Shown here: piece by piece, positions 1 to 12,880 of the stretch
Numbering within the stretch: the first letter of the stretch is position 1
Layout of the letters: each line of letters starts with the position of its first letter
DNA from: Kappaphycus alvarezii
Taxonomy: Eukaryota; Rhodophyta; Florideophyceae; Gigartinales; Solieriaceae
Assembly (NCBI GenBank): GCA_002205965.3
Contig: NADL03000642.1
Location: 62,001-126,000 of the forward strand
Length of the DNA stretch: 64,000 nucleotides
Direction: 5' to 3'
Notes under the pieces: model-generated
Told to the model about the DNA's origin: nothing
Seen by the model: the letters and a program-made list of their open reading frames with translations, nothing else
Database searches by the model: none
Made by a program: the position numbers and the translations under genes

Positions 1-559
1 GGATAGGCAGAGCGACAAAGTTGTACACTTTTGGATATAGCGAGAACAATTATTCCCTATGCTCGAATTAAAGTAGAAAGTATGAACAGAAGAGTCAATA
101 CTGCGTGCTTTATACGAAATACGTTTGGTGACCCAAAGTTTCCAAATTAATAAAACGCCATTTGCGCTCATAAATAAGCACGAAACGGACGTGGGACACA
201 TTCTAAAGTTCAGATGAAAAGTTTTTGCATATAAAACAAAAGAGAAACGGGGTCGAAAGTTTGTAGAAGTAGAGCAACACGGGGATTTTTGGTGGGGAAC
301 TGCAAAGGGGATACATACGGAGCCCTCACTCTTACAGATTCGAAAATAATTGAGAGTAAGGATGTGAAATGCAATGCCGACATGGAAGTAACCTGAAAGC
401 AGAGGAAGGTAATCTAATATGAAAAGAATGAATGAATGACAATGAAGTCATCATTGATGACTACGAATCTGGTGAGGTTGCAGTAATTGGCAGAGACCAT
501 AGATCGGCAGATAAAAAACGGGAATTTCTGATGGGAAGACTTCAAATAATGGGGCAAAT
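1..559. other. Unassigned leading segment
   Basis: I see no recognisable protein motif. Its position directly upstream of copia reverse transcriptase on the plus strand suggests it is decayed integrase-to-RT linker of the same element, but no residue pattern proves it. Confidence 0.3.
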
Positions 560-1975
560 CTAAGCGTGAACCATGAACACAGTAACATAGAAAATTGTGA
601 TGGGACAGTTGAAGAAACCGCACCGCATCTAGCATACTACCCTGCTGTTTGCCGAAATAATCGTCACACGTCAGGAATAACAACCAGTCGGTTGGGGTAT
701 GAGGAAGCTAGCACAATCGTAGATGAAATTATTGATGACGGCAGTAATCCAAAATTGTACGCAGAAGATGCTGCTTGCTGAATAGACGCAATGAAATACG
801 AGATAAATTCTTTGAGAAAATGAGCGCTTCTGAGCTATGCAACTTACCGGAAGGGAGAAAAGTGATTAAAGCAAATTGGGTGTTTGATCCTAAACGTAAC
901 GCAAAAGAAGAGGTGGAAAAATATAAAGCGAGGTTGATGGCGAAATGTTTTGTACAGATACATGCGATAGATTTCACAAACTTTTTTGCCCCGGTCGCAA
1001 AGTACCCAAAAACTCAGCTATTTATTGCTTTGACAGTGAGTTTTGGCAGGCATAGACCTCAAATTGATGTCAAGAACGAATTAGTCAATGAACCGTTAAA
1101 GGAGGATATTTATATAGAATAACCCCCTAGTTTTGTTGAAAAAGGCTCAGGTGGGCGAGTTTATTAACTCAAAAAGGCGCTTTATGGATTTCGGCAAGCT
1201 CCGATGGAATGAAATGACCGCCTATACAAGTTCTTATTGTCCCTCAGTTGCGAAAAGCTTAAGGCAGACCAAACATTGTATCCTTGTCAGAAAAGCGAAA
1301 ACATTGTGCTTTTAGTAGTGTATGTAGATGTAATTTTTTTCACCGGGAGCAATAGAGGATCTGTGGAAGGGGTGACTAGGGATTTCAAGAATACGTCTGA
1401 GATACGAGTGTTTGCTAAGATTAGAATATTCTTGAAATTATCAGTGAAAGATTCCGGAAGTACCATCAAGATTCACGACAAGGATATGACGGAGAGAATT
1501 CTCAAGTTATTCAAAAAAGAGAACTGAAGACCAGTCGCGACGCTCCCAACTCATGGAATAGAACTATTATAGTAGTCCTTAAGAGAGCTAGCGGATGCGA
1601 CTCCTTAGAGGCAACTGATCGGCGCTCTCATGCACCTTGATAGTAAGGCAAGGCCGGATATTTCCTTTGGTCATAACTCACTCGCACGATACATGCACCG
1701 CTCCAGTGATACGTTTTGAATCACGGGGAAACATGTACTCAAGTACCTCAAGAGTACAGCTGGGATGAAGAGTAACTACAAGAAAACGGAAGTTACAGAA
1801 GTGATGAGATTCAGCGATGCGAACTGGGCAGAGGAAAAGCCAACTCGAAACTCAATTAGAGGCCAAACATTTTGACGTGCCGAAAAATTGATCAGATTTC
1901 GCTCTTAGCAACAAACAGTGGCAGCTCAGAGCTCAAAAGAAGCGTAATTTGTTGCATTGGCATTTTTATAAGAGA
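560..1975 (+). pseudogene. Decayed Ty1/copia pol (reverse transcriptase-RNase H)
   Basis: This is the 3' half of a Ty1/copia polyprotein, which would copy element RNA into DNA. Pieces lie in successive frames. Around 775-1122 the RT start shows the family signatures KANWVF, YKARLMAK and FAPVAKY. At 1237-1527 comes the catalytic block, where the usual YVDD reads YVDV, so the second catalytic aspartate is lost. From about 1590 to 1970 RNase H fragments follow, with RPDISF and SDANWAEEK. A frame change falls near 780, where the upstream frame reads DAMKYEINSL, matching the family consensus, and more follow near 1130, 1240 and 1530. No LTR was found on either side. The copy is old and dead. The family call is firm; the exact ends are not. 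Confidence 0.82.
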
Positions 1976-2038
1976 AGCACTCTGAGTGAAGAAGTTCAGA
2001 TATTTATTCAACATGGTACTTGATGATGGTACCGTGGA

Positions 2039-2980
2039 TCATTTTTTCAAGCTTCTAATTGCTGAGGACAACATGGGCTGCATACGCGATGTCCGGATAA
2101 AAAGCCGATAGTACCCAGCCAACCCGAGAAAATTCCTCAGTTCAGTCACATTTTCCGGCACAGGGGCTTCCACGATATCCTTAATCTTGTCGGGATCAAT
2201 CTCCACACCGCTAGAATTTACAATGTGACCGAGCAGCTTCACTTCCGACTGAGCAAAGCTGCACTCGGTTACCTTCCATTTCAGCCTCGCTTCTTGTATC
2301 CTCCTGAACACTTCCTTGCGGTGAGCTATGTGTTCTTCCAGCGTCTTCGGGAATATTACAACATCGTTCATGTCTACTATGGCAAACGGTAACCCGCGAA
2401 GGACCTCATCCATCATCCTTTGAAAGTTCGCTGGAGCATTCATGAGTCCAAACGGCATCACCTCGCACTTGTATGCTCCGTACCGAGAGACAAACCTAGT
2501 CTTTTCCGTGTACGGTTCGGACATTCTAACCTGCCAGTATCCTGTGTAAAGTTCCAGCGTCATGAAGAACTCTGCGCCAGAGAGTTCGTCGAAAACTTCT
2601 TCTTTTTTAGATAGCGGCCAGCGGTCTGACTTCATCACCCGGTTCAACTGGCGGTAATCGACGCAGAACCGGGGCCTTCCGTCTTTCTTAGTGGCGATCA
2701 CTACCGGGAGGGACCAGGCGGACCTTGACGGCCTGATGATTTCAGCTTCCAATAATTCATTCACTTCTTTCCTTACTACTTGGTTTTGCCTCGGCGGCAT
2801 TCGTCGGGCTTTCGAATGTATCGGAGTCTCATCCGTCAACTCTAATGAGTGTACCAACGGCACCCGAGCCGGCTCCAGGTCATGTATATCCCACGCTATG
2901 ATGAAGAGGTATAAATTGGGTCCGTGGATAACTGGACAGCAGATGAAAGGAACTGTGACGCTGCAGGTTTCAGGAAGCAT
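2039..2980 (-). pseudogene. Ty3/gypsy reverse transcriptase fragment, inactive
   Basis: A 313-residue open frame covers the RT domain of a Ty3/gypsy element. Visible landmarks in order are HSLELTDETPIHSKARRMPP, KKDGRPRFCVDYRQLN, YTGYWQVRM, EVMPFGLMNAPANFQRMMDE, KLLGHIV and LRNFLGLAGYYR. The YxDD catalytic motif reads DMND (FAIVDMNDVVIF), so the polymerase could not work even though the frame is open. The first about 35 residues do not look like gypsy, and the frame ends just after the RT, with no RNase H or integrase. Its sequence differs clearly from the gypsy element at 60.3 kb, so two families are present. It abuts the copia remnant on the left, so one probably interrupted the other. Confidence 0.87.
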
Positions 2981-5174
2981 TTTTTGGCGCTGGGGTTATC
3001 AACCCGAATAATATCATGCACGTTGAGACCTATGGAGAAGGGGACGTGGACGTTTACAACCGGGAAAACGAAGGCATTCTCTTCTCACGTAGAAATTCTT
3101 TCTCCTGTTGATTTTCTTCATACTTTCCTTTTTCTACTACGCGGAGAAATTCTACGCCCTTCATAATGTTTTCTTATTCTCCATTACTTTTTTTATAAGA
3201 TTAACTTCTTCCTTTCCAGTACTTATTGCAATATTCTCGGGTCATTAGATCGGGTTTGATCATAAATATCGTTATTCGTAATCGAGATGCCCGCATGCGA
3301 TTTTTGCAAGAAATTATCCCTTTTAGACCGCTGTTAACTAGTTTTCACCCCCTAACCAATTTCTGCCTACTTTTTTAGTCATTAATCCTGTCGATTTGAG
3401 GGTGATGAAGCTAATAAGAATTATATGATGCGTACGAAAATTCATTCGCAACCCCTCAAGAACAATTCAACAATTTTCATCCCCCTTCACGGCCACCATG
3501 TAAGGACTTCGCTCTTCCTGCCCCATTTACAAATCTCGCCATCCCCACATCCTCACTGTCTCCCCAATATTCCTCTCGGACCCGACAGAGGTAAAGGAAA
3601 ACCTCCATCGCCGAGCGAGAAAGGCCCATGCAGAACTCTTCGCTGGGAATCTGGTCGAAAGAGAAAGACAAGAGGTTTGAGATGCGGTTTGAAAAGGAAG
3701 TTGGTATGACTTCGAGAGCTTCGAGGGTTAGGTGCCATCTTATATCTTCTTTGAGACATTCAAGGGAGAGGGGGTAAAAGGGTACAAGGACGAAGAAGCG
3801 GAGATCGAAGAGTCCGGAGATGAATAGGAGGATCTATAAGCGAGTAATACGGAAAGTGAAGAAATGAAGTGGATAGACCATGTGATCCGCGCCATAGATA
3901 CGACCGAGGAGACGTTAGGTTAGAGCAGAAATCGGTAAAACAAGGGGCCGGCAATCGTGAGCCGTTCAAGAGAATGTGTCGGAAGTATATGGGTACTTAT
4001 GGTGTCTTCAAGGAAGCGGTAGGATGTGGTCAAGAAGATGTAAGTTGAGAGCAGTAGATTTGTTCAGGTTTCTCTAGGTATCTTTTCCCGAATTATCTGC
4101 ATCCACAGGAAGTCCTTTCCTGCACATTTTGGTGCTTCAAGCAATCACATCGGGGTTTAATTTGGAAAAGTCTATGAGACCTTAATAAACTGCAATTTTA
4201 TATATTTAAAAATCAAGATGGAATTCAGCTTCTAAAAAACATTTCATATGTGTAGTCTCTAAGTAAGGTAGAGAAGTCTGCTCCTTTGGAACTCTTTATT
4301 AGTGTAGTCACCCTTCTTTCACTTCCATTCCTCCTACTTGTCGAATGACGTCTACTACAGCACTTCCGTAGACCGCAAATTCACTTATTTTCCGTAATTG
4401 GTGGGTTAATTTCACATCAACCTATTTTTTTTCTAGCAAAAGCCTCCACAGGTTTTCTTTTTGACGAAAAAATTATCTTTCTAGAGAATTTATCATAGAT
4501 GAGAACGCAATTATCCAAATTAAATCCGATTAAATTATTCTCAATGCTTCCGCTTCAATCTTTATGGTCCGTTTGGTCTTAGAACTTTACACAAACTGCT
4601 TACAGTTGGGTATCACCTCAACTATTTTACTCATGATGGTGTAGCTCTTTCCGAGCAGCTTGTAGGGAGGAAGAGATTCCGAATAGAGTTCATCAAGCTT
4701 AAGAATTCTGGAGGTAAGTGATTACGAAACTTCTCAGTTAGTCTAAAAAGTATGCAAAATGACGTACCCAATAACGTCTGATCCAAGTTTTCAGTACTTC
4801 CATTCTGTTTGGGAGATACGGAGAAGGTATGAAAAGGTATTATTTTGCGAGGGGACCCAACATTGTGGATTTCCCGATATGTACTCCTTCCTGGTATTGA
4901 AACAAATCCATTTCATATTACATCGATTAAGAGTTGCCAGAAGAGCTATGTGTGCTGAAAGAAGATTTTGAAGCTAAATCATCATCGTTTCAACAGCGTT
5001 GCGAATAGAGTATTCCTGTGGAGTAAGATCTTTTGGTAATGGCTAGTACATTCGTTAAACAGTTCAAAGATTAATATTAACTACCCGGAGACCGTTCTTG
5101 TATGACACCAACCTTACAGGTAAGTAAATTCTGTAAGTGTTTAATAGATCGCAAGAAGCTATTCGCCAGTCGCG
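2981..5174. other. No supported gene; possible gypsy upstream remnant then AT-rich DNA
   Basis: Between 2981 and about 3170 the minus strand can be read as a gypsy protease-RT linker in a shifted frame, but this is weak. From 3425 to about 3970 base composition is more balanced and several overlapping frames are open on both strands without any recognisable domain. The rest is AT-rich and empty as far as I can see. Confidence 0.4.
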
Positions 5175-5749
5175 ACTGATGGCACTACTTGTCAAATGCA
5201 AATTACGTACTGAGCACAGCGCGATAGATTCCTTTAACGCCAGTTGATACAATTCCTCTAAAGAAAAGCATGGTTTTGTTTAAAGTATCAGAGCAGATGA
5301 TTTATGGGGATATTTCGTTTGCCGGAAGCGATTCAAAAAATTTCTAACAACCTAAGGCTATATACGGTACAATATGGACTATATTTGATATGCTCTTGAA
5401 GCTAACGTAAACAATACAAATGCTTTTAATACATTTGGTATTGAATAATAATTATTAGAATACTTTGAGGTATGCTTTTTATCAAAATAATTACTTGCAA
5501 AAATAAATTTCGTAGTAGTAATAGACTACAGGGTGCAAACATATTTATGGAACAGCTTGAAAATTATTGTAGTCTGAATGGATTAGAAATATCGTAATGA
5601 CAATAGAAGTATGGAAGTATGTAAATTGTTCTCCTATAATTCAAAATATTTCCAAATTTTGAGGTTAAAATAAAATATTGCTCCATAATTTAGTATCGTT
5701 GCAAAGAAATTCAGATATGTATTAAACAATTTTCTCAATTTTTATATCA
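5175..5749 (-). repeat. LTR of copy A (3' LTR side)
   Basis: The segment aligns along its length with the 553-bp LTRs of element B, for example at GGGGATATTTCG and AAAATATTGCTCCA, with strong divergence. Its right end is fixed by the pol-end sequence that follows it in both copies. The left end is estimated from B's offset. Confidence 0.55.
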
Positions 5750-7134
5750 CTTTGCTTTTAAATGTTTATATTAAAATCTTGTTTACTGAACCGAAACATC
5801 AGATGAAATATTGCTCATTTCTGTAGGCATAGATCCATCAAATTAAATGTGCTTGACCTAATCAGAAACAAAACTGCCATTTTCACAGACGGATCTTAGG
5901 AGTTATTTAAGATAGTCATCTTTATCGTATCCCCAGTTTTGCTCGTTCCACGTTTACATCTTATGATTTACACACCACCTATTTTGAATTTTTCCTCTGA
6001 AACACGAGATATATATTGAGGGCCGGGTAATTTTGTTATTCAACTAAAATATTCAGAGTAATAATAGTACTAGGAATTTATTTTATGCTGTATTAATCGT
6101 TTTCTGTTCTTTAATATCTTCAAGAAACTACTTCATTTCGCCGAATGCAATATATTTAACAGGAAGCCGAGATTAATGTGAATAACGAAAAAATTTACAA
6201 AATATAAAAATGCAGTTCAAGAAACAAATAAAAAATTTTCAGGTTTAAATTTTCGTATTAAGCCCGAACTACTTTCGTTTGGGGTGTTTCAATTCCTTTC
6301 CAGGTATCAACTCAATTTCATGATCATCAACTTGATCATTATACAACGGAAAGGTATACTAAAATTTTTGCGCTGAATGAAACTATTTTCGGAATCTACT
6401 GTAATTTTTTTAGAGATTATATATTTCCCCTTTTTACTAGACTCATAGTTTTTCCTTGGCAGCATATTAAAGGTCTCGAATTCAGCTGGACTAGTTTCTT
6501 TATAATATCCATCGTCAAAATTATACTCAGGTTTCAAAATATTTCCTTGTATAAATGTAATTAATTGAGCGCACCTATCCTAATTTTCATCTACGCAATC
6601 TTATTCCACAAAATAATCATTTTTATTCATCTAATAAATCATTTTCATTCAAATTTGATACAAAAATTGATTGAATGAAACTGAGTGGAGGGCACCTTCA
6701 ATTTTTGCCATAGTAAATTTTCAGATTGATGCGGGGACTGTAGCTATTAACTTTTTTCGAGCTTCAATACTGCTTAGGGGAAAAACCCTGTCCTTTTTGG
6801 TGATTGAATAGATTTTTCATAATGTAGGAATATAATAGACATATTTCAATTTGACAGTCACGTTTTATTTCCTCTCAGAATTGAGCTCAGTATGGCCATC
6901 ATGTGTATCGTTCGGCAAAATTATTGTAACGACTTATCCCTCATAACGCATTAGCGGCGTGGATACAACCGACCACATCTTCCATGAATTAAAATAAACC
7001 AAAAAATCCCTCGATTTATAGTAACAAAAAGATCAATAGATTTTGACCAGTTAAAAATTAGGACTAAGAGACCTCATTATTTATAGCTAGTTTACTCTAT
7101 ATTTGACATATTAGAGAAACTCTGACTTTACGGC

Positions 7135-7506
7135 TCATAGAGAAATCTGATATTTTATTCTTATAAAAATATCTCTTTTCACTTTGTCTTCCGACATAAT
7201 TGCGTTTTTTGAGATGGGTGTAATTAGCTGGACAGGAATAAATCTCTTGTAGTGGAGATAGTTTTTCATAATGTAATTGTTGAAATCTTCAACTCCACCT
7301 ATATTATTGCAGTCCGAAATTGTTATTATCGATAGGTTTTGAAAATAGTTCATGCAATCTTCCATTTTGAAGGGGTTACTATTGACCAAGTAGAGTACTT
7401 GGTACCTGGTTGAAGAGGTTACTATTGACCCAGTAGAGTACTTGATACCTGATCCTATAATTTGAAAAATATCAAAAATATCCACAAACAAGTGATCCAC
7501 ACACAT
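7135..7506 (-). pseudogene. Copia integrase core fragment of copy A
   Basis: A 123-residue open frame begins CVDHLFVDIFDIF and continues KYSTGSIV, matching the start of the integrase core of element B (CVDHFFVENLDIF, RYSTGSIV). The first catalytic aspartate is present. The second acidic region and the ESKH motif are degraded: the end reads KNAIMSEDKVKRDIFIR where B has KNYIESKHKILRDIYIR. A 43-bp tandem duplication inside it breaks the original frame. It is a dead remnant. Confidence 0.7.
7374..7459. repeat. 43-bp tandem duplication inside the integrase remnant
   Basis: Two adjacent 43-bp units beginning GGTTACTATTGACC occur at 7374-7416 and 7417-7459. Element B has a single copy at the matching place. 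The length is not a multiple of three, so it shifts the frame. Confidence 0.75.
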
Positions 7507-9200
7507 CTATTCATTAAATTAAATAATTAAATAACTTATGGATGCTGTACGAGGATATGAAAATTTTCTTTTGACTTCGCAAAAATCGCACGAGTCAGTT
7601 ATATTTGGCAAAAAGTTTCAAACTCTTTATCCCATAAAACATTTCTTAGCTTGAATTATTACATTTGATCATAATTTGAGTGATCATATAAAATTTTGAG
7701 AAACATATCAGTTCTTTTCCTCTACGCCACCCAAGACCAATTTCTCGATTTAATTATGGTGTTGAAACACATTTTGGATATAAATGTATTTTCAAAAAGG
7801 TCGAATGATTGTATTAATGTATCTTCGGGTACTTGAAAACCCTACCCAAAACGGGCTGATTTTATAGAATAAAATGAAATTTATAAGTTTAAATTTAATG
7901 CATTGTCCATCAAATGAATACTAATAATAACACTAGCTCTGCATATAAAGTTTCTTTCAAAACTCAAATTTTATGATGTTATAATTAATAGATGTCTCAA
8001 AATACCTTCATTACCAATACTTCAAGTAGTAGGTAGAATTTTGAATCCAAATATCTTTTATTTTTACTGTATTGGGTGCCATAAATTTTTTGCCAAATAA
8101 TGATACTCTGTTTTTACCGGAAATCATATGCCACGTGAACACTCTTTGGAAATATTTTTTGCATCTTTGCACCTGGCATTTATTTTGAATTTATCTGCTG
8201 TATTATTCTTTTTTGATATGTAGCAGTATTCTGTTTTAAATTAATTTAATGACTGGGTCGACACAAAATAAACAGGAACAATTGTAAGGACCCTAAAAAG
8301 CCAATCTTGATTAAATGCCAATTAAACACTATGAACCAAGTCTAAGAGTGAATAGGAGCGGAAAACTACTTTCAATTGAAGTAATACTTAAAAGAGATGC
8401 AATAAGTCATTTAGAACAAAGCAAGTACGAATATTTCAATACCCGCACTTTACTTCATGTCAATTATTTAAGAGATTGACCATAAAATATAATTCCAAGA
8501 GCATAAAAGCTGTTCCCAAAGGTCTATTCCGTAAAATGTTCCGACCTTCGTTTAAAATATTTCCGCCCACGTGCAGGTGAAATCTCGCTACTAGTTTGTT
8601 CGAGCAAATTTCGACGTGCTGTCAATTCTTAATTCGGAAATATTATTATATTGGTCCCCTGCCACATGAATGGGTTGATGGATATTTCTAGAGATATTAG
8701 ATCCTGTACCTAATCATAAAATTTATCCTTTCGGTGCGCATGATGTGATCTTTAAAAAGAATTGTTTGCTTAGATATCGTCATGTTAAAATTTATATTTC
8801 CGCTCCTACTACTTTTTGACTTATCTATCGGAAGACCAATGTGAGTATATAAGAACAAATTGAACAATAGCACCTTATCTTGATTTGAGATCCATATTCC
8901 CAGCAAGTTTCACATTACGAGATAGAACAATCCATGGGCTTCCAGATTATTTAACCTCGACTTCAAAATAATTCTCACCGCCTAATTTCAAGTTGATGTC
9001 ACTTCTCTGCAGTAACATGGTATTCAAACGTATTACAGATCGCCGAAGCTCGCAGTCATCTAAAGAAGGCCTGATTGATACTTGGTAATATGGTCAATCT
9101 GTTTTAGAAAATGATAAATATAAAGAGATATACTCCATCCCTCCCCTGAAAAAATCTAATAGATGCTATCTACGGCATTTTGAACAACATTCGATATTTT

Positions 9201-9619
9201 ACGTACAGCTTTTACACCCACAAAATTGCCTTGGAATGCGGAGGTGAACGCGTGTTGGCTTTTCATGAAAGAATTCTCACTTCTTTCTCAACAGGTTTCA
9301 CATCGATATACCCCAAAAATAACAACTTTCAATGGATGTGTTGACTTCAGAAACTAGAGAAAACATGTTCGACATGATTCCATATCTGTACCGTAAGAAA
9401 TATTTAATATTCAACAAAAGATAAATGTATATATCAATATTGGTCAATTTCTACGTTTTCGCCGGTGTAGGTAGTTCAAAAGTCTTTATTTGTGTTCTAT
9501 GTTTTATTCTCGAAATATACAATATATTTTCCAAGATTAAGAGAAAGAAACCTTTTTCCAATACTCATGGTCTTTCGCGACAACTTCAGACCTTTAACCA
9601 CATTCATTCATCTCATCTC
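9201..9619. other. No recognisable feature
   Basis: AT-rich sequence with only short chance frames. It may hold the eroded 5' end of copy A. Confidence 0.3.
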
Positions 9620-10195
9620 GACTGACAAAACCCAACCTTCGCTTCTTCTCGCTCGGTGCCTGCGGACGGCGTGGGCGCCGGACCTTCATATGGCTCTCCT
9701 CTCAGGAGATTACTCGTCACGGCTGCAGAGCTCTCGCTGCAACGTTCTTGTCACATCGAGCGGATTGCCTCTCCGCGCCCCTAACGCACGTGAGACGAAC
9801 TGGGAAAGGTATATAAGGATGGCTCTACTACCCGAACAAGGTTTGCGAAGTCCAACCTACCCTGCCGCGCTCACATTTTCCGTCATTTTAACGGACTGCG
9901 AGGGGTTGTGGTCTTCACAGCCTTGCGGGCTTGTCATCCAGCTCGCATGTCCAGCGTTCTCGCAGTTTTCGTCGCCATCTCTATCTGTAAGACTATGTGC
10001 TTACGGCGGGGGTTTTTAAAGCCTCCTCAATCTTCGGTTCAGGTGATGCAGTTTTCTTCCAGTCTCTTTTTCGCTTGAGTGGGATATTGGTTCAGCCATT
10101 GCCGAAAGTCGTCTGTCTAGCAGAACCCGAGGTCCAATGTAGTGCGGAATTGTCTTCAAACAATAAAGCTTCATTCTTCTTATTCTTCTTCTTCA
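9620..10195 (+). repeat. GC-rich LTR-like block with TATA box and AATAAA
   Basis: A sharply bounded GC-rich island lies in AT-rich surroundings. On the plus strand it holds a TATA box (GGTATATAAGG, 9808-9818) and about 340 bp further an AATAAA signal (10162-10167) followed by a T/C-rich tail. That order is typical of a solo LTR (U3-R-U5) or of a short transcribed unit. Open frames run through it on the plus strand (9492-10019), but their product resembles nothing I know. No second copy and no target duplication was seen, so the LTR reading is a hypothesis. Confidence 0.35.
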
Positions 10196-10469
10196 TTTCT
10201 ACGACCAGTGGTGAATGAAACGAGTTGAATTGGCCTCTTTGTCTCTATTTTTCCGAAAAGGTGACCCGAAATTTATATTGCTTTGTTGAGATTTTTGGAT
10301 TGCTAGTAAATAGTTTAAAACCACTTATTTAGGATACAAAACCATTAGCTATAAGCTATTTGTCCCGCTCATATAATTTTGGTTACAATAAAACGTTTAA
10401 CAAAAAAAGGAAAAATAAAATTTGCGGTTCAAGGAATTGAAGTACATACACCGGACTCGACAACTGAAA
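10196..10469 (-). repeat. Left direct repeat (candidate short LTR)
   Basis: It matches 12880-13149: shared blocks include CAGTGGTGA at the start, TTGGCCTCTT, and CACTTATT followed by GGATACAAAACC. Divergence is high, so the insertion is old. Confidence 0.6.
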
Positions 10470-11351
10470 AGTCCTGCAGCAGGACCCCCTCTGTATAGGT
10501 AGTGGCAGTCCAACGTCATGAACCTCTTCAAATTTTCATCATCATCAAAGAGGTACGCATTACCAACCGAATAGACCCCACATATAAAAGGAACCTACGC
10601 GAAATCCCCTCCAGTCTAGGCTTATAGTAGATTGACCTTCGTTTTTCCGAAATACCGAACACGTCAAATTATAAAAGAGCAGCAAAACTAAGTACGCGTC
10701 TGATGTAGTCTGGGGGTATAAATGTTCACAGATATGAGCTCTGTATACCCGTTGTCGATCATTTCAGTAATGGTTCGAAAACAGGTGCATTTCGTTTCAT
10801 CAATAAAATGCCTCTGTAGTCCAACTTCTTCAAATCATGTATGCGCTCAAGCTGGATTCGAATGAAATACATAGATAAAACTAGTAGTATCCCAGTCAAT
10901 GGGAGGTTGGCTGTAATAATCCATGCAGATTTGCGACAATCTAGTCTGCCTGATTAGCATAAGCTCTTAATATAGTGTCTTGTGACATGAAAATCTACAA
11001 GAGCAGCTTATATCAGTGGCGTTACGTAGAATTTGCCCCAAGACCTGGGTTTCTTACCCAACTTGTATAAAATGTTTTACCATCAAATGTTTCGATAGAA
11101 GCTTGTTTTTGATCGAAATTCTTGATATTTCTATGAAAGTACGATTAAATCCAATAGCTTGTCGATGTGGGACATCTTTCATTTCAAAAGATTCCTGATA
11201 TGTAGGTGATAATGTCTTTGGAAAGTCTGCATATTGACCTAGATCCGCAGGGGCTGGTACATGTTTGCAGTCTAGAACTTCATGACACCCAGGATCTTTC
11301 TGGCGAAGTGCTATCGTGAAAATTCCATTTGGTCATCTTCTTGATTGATTT

Positions 11352-11639
11352 TCAATCCGAGAAAATGATTTTCTTTTCTGAGACCATATAATTTGATACT
11401 TTCATCAATTTATTATTCAAGAAGTGTAGAAAGGGTTTTTCTTTGCATATCAGTAGATTATCGTCGACATAAACTGAGAGGAGCGCTCTTGATTGTCTTC
11501 GATTGATTTGAAATTCACAGTCAGAATAAGGGTATGGATGTATTTCCAACTTTGAGAGAGAGTTCTTGAGACGATAGTACCATATTCTTGATTCTGGTTT
11601 GAGTCCATAAATACTCCTCAGTAGTCTGCGGACATACAA
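11352..11639 (-). pseudogene. Copia reverse transcriptase fragment with intact YVDD
   Basis: A 95-residue frame shows the second half of a copia RT: LLRSIYGLKPESRIWYYRL, then a decayed FxxD region, then the catalytic loop SVYVDDNLLICKE. YVDD is intact, but the surrounding frame is interrupted on both sides, so no full polymerase could be made. The neighbouring frame at 11521-11727 carries part of the upstream sequence. Confidence 0.75.
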
Positions 11640-12508
11640 TAAGTTTAAGTTTCAATTCCTGGTTCCTCAAATCATTTACGCTCTTCCATGCAGATCTCTT
11701 TGTATATTTTTCCATATAGGAACGCAATTTTTATTTCCAATTAGAAATCGTATTCTCCATGATGTGCAGATAGTTTCAGTGCAAGTCTTGTGGTTGTGAA
11801 GTCGATGACTGTTTCAAAAGTTTCATTGTAATGTCCTCTTCTTTGTAGAAATCAAAGTGCGAACAGTCTTGGTTTGTACAGTTAAAATTCTCCATCGGCG
11901 TCTGTTGTGATCTTTGAGATCATATTCAGAGGTAGAACCTTTGTTTTAGATGGGTGAGGAATAAGTTCCCAAGTCTGTTTCTCTCTGGGTCCATTCAAAT
12001 CCTTCTTAATGGCAATTATACATTCTTTTTTTTATTTCATTGCAATGCTTCCTTCATGAGAGTTTTATCATTATTGTTAGACGTCGCGATGAAATTAAAT
12101 CTGACTTATCTTTTTCTCTCCGGATATCGGCTTTCTAGAAATTTTGAAGTTGCTTGATTCTCGGAATATTCTATTGGAATGTGGTCAAGATGATCATATT
12201 ACAGGTCGAATTTAGTATCGCATCTCTAATTTTCATCTTTTATGTCAGGATCAAGAACTAAATCAGAGCCTAAACTTGTATGTAAATGAATCCGATATCT
12301 TCATTATTGTTTTCTGTCAATGGCTCTTTTAATTATGGTTCTTTGAGTGGATCCCTTTTTCAATTCTTGTTTTAGAGATACCCTGGGAATATTTTTAAAC
12401 CAAACTTTTCATGACAAACAGAATGAATAGGTTCATCCTAAGCTTTGAAAATTCTTGACATGAAACGACCGGAGGTACCCATGTATTTCATCTCTTTCGA
12501 TACTTTTT

Positions 12509-12880
12509 CTAACATCTTTTCGTAAGTCCATTGGTACTGTACCTTTCAAAGAGACAGCCAAATATTTTCAAGGTGTATATACTAGGCTTCTTCCTAGGAA
12601 CCAACTCGTGAGGTGACTTGTCTGCTCTTGATGAGTTTCCGATCATTTTCTGAATGTATACATAATGATTCAAAGCCTCAGCCGAGAAATTATTATCCCG
12701 TTTCGCTAATGTTAGAAAAGTACGTACTTTTCCCGTCATTGTAAGATTCATTCTTTCAGCAAATCCGTTTGATTGATGGCTGTATGATAAATTGAACGTC
12801 TCGATTATTCTTTAGTTTTCACGGAAATTCCCTATGTCATCGTTTTTGTATTCGCCACCATTATTAGAGTGAAGCTACTA
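12509..12880 (-). pseudogene. Copia integrase fragment (second half of the core)
   Basis: The minus strand reads, across one frame, SNNGGEYKNDD (the copia SDNGGEY motif with its catalytic aspartate changed to asparagine), then YSHQSNGFAERMN (catalytic glutamate present), then KVRTFLTL and LKIFGCLFERY, which is the conserved post-core block. The open part covers 12509-12751. The N-terminal zinc-binding region is absent because the right repeat starts immediately upstream. Confidence 0.75.

Larger units (their letters stand above)
5175..9200 (-). mobile_element. Ancient copy A of the half-tRNA-primed copia family
   Basis: This block is a heavily mutated, collinear relative of element B (20267-25816) in the same orientation. 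The left LTR is followed at about 5770-5880 by the pol end, which matches B just after its 3' LTR. The linker at 6290-6540 shares the stretch around CAACTCAATTTCATG with B. The integrase core lies at 7135-7506, and sequence to about 7900 follows B's protease/integrase junction. Beyond about 8 kb the match fades and the 5' LTR was not located, so the right end is a guess based on B's length. Every coding part is broken by stops and frame changes. Confidence 0.6.
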
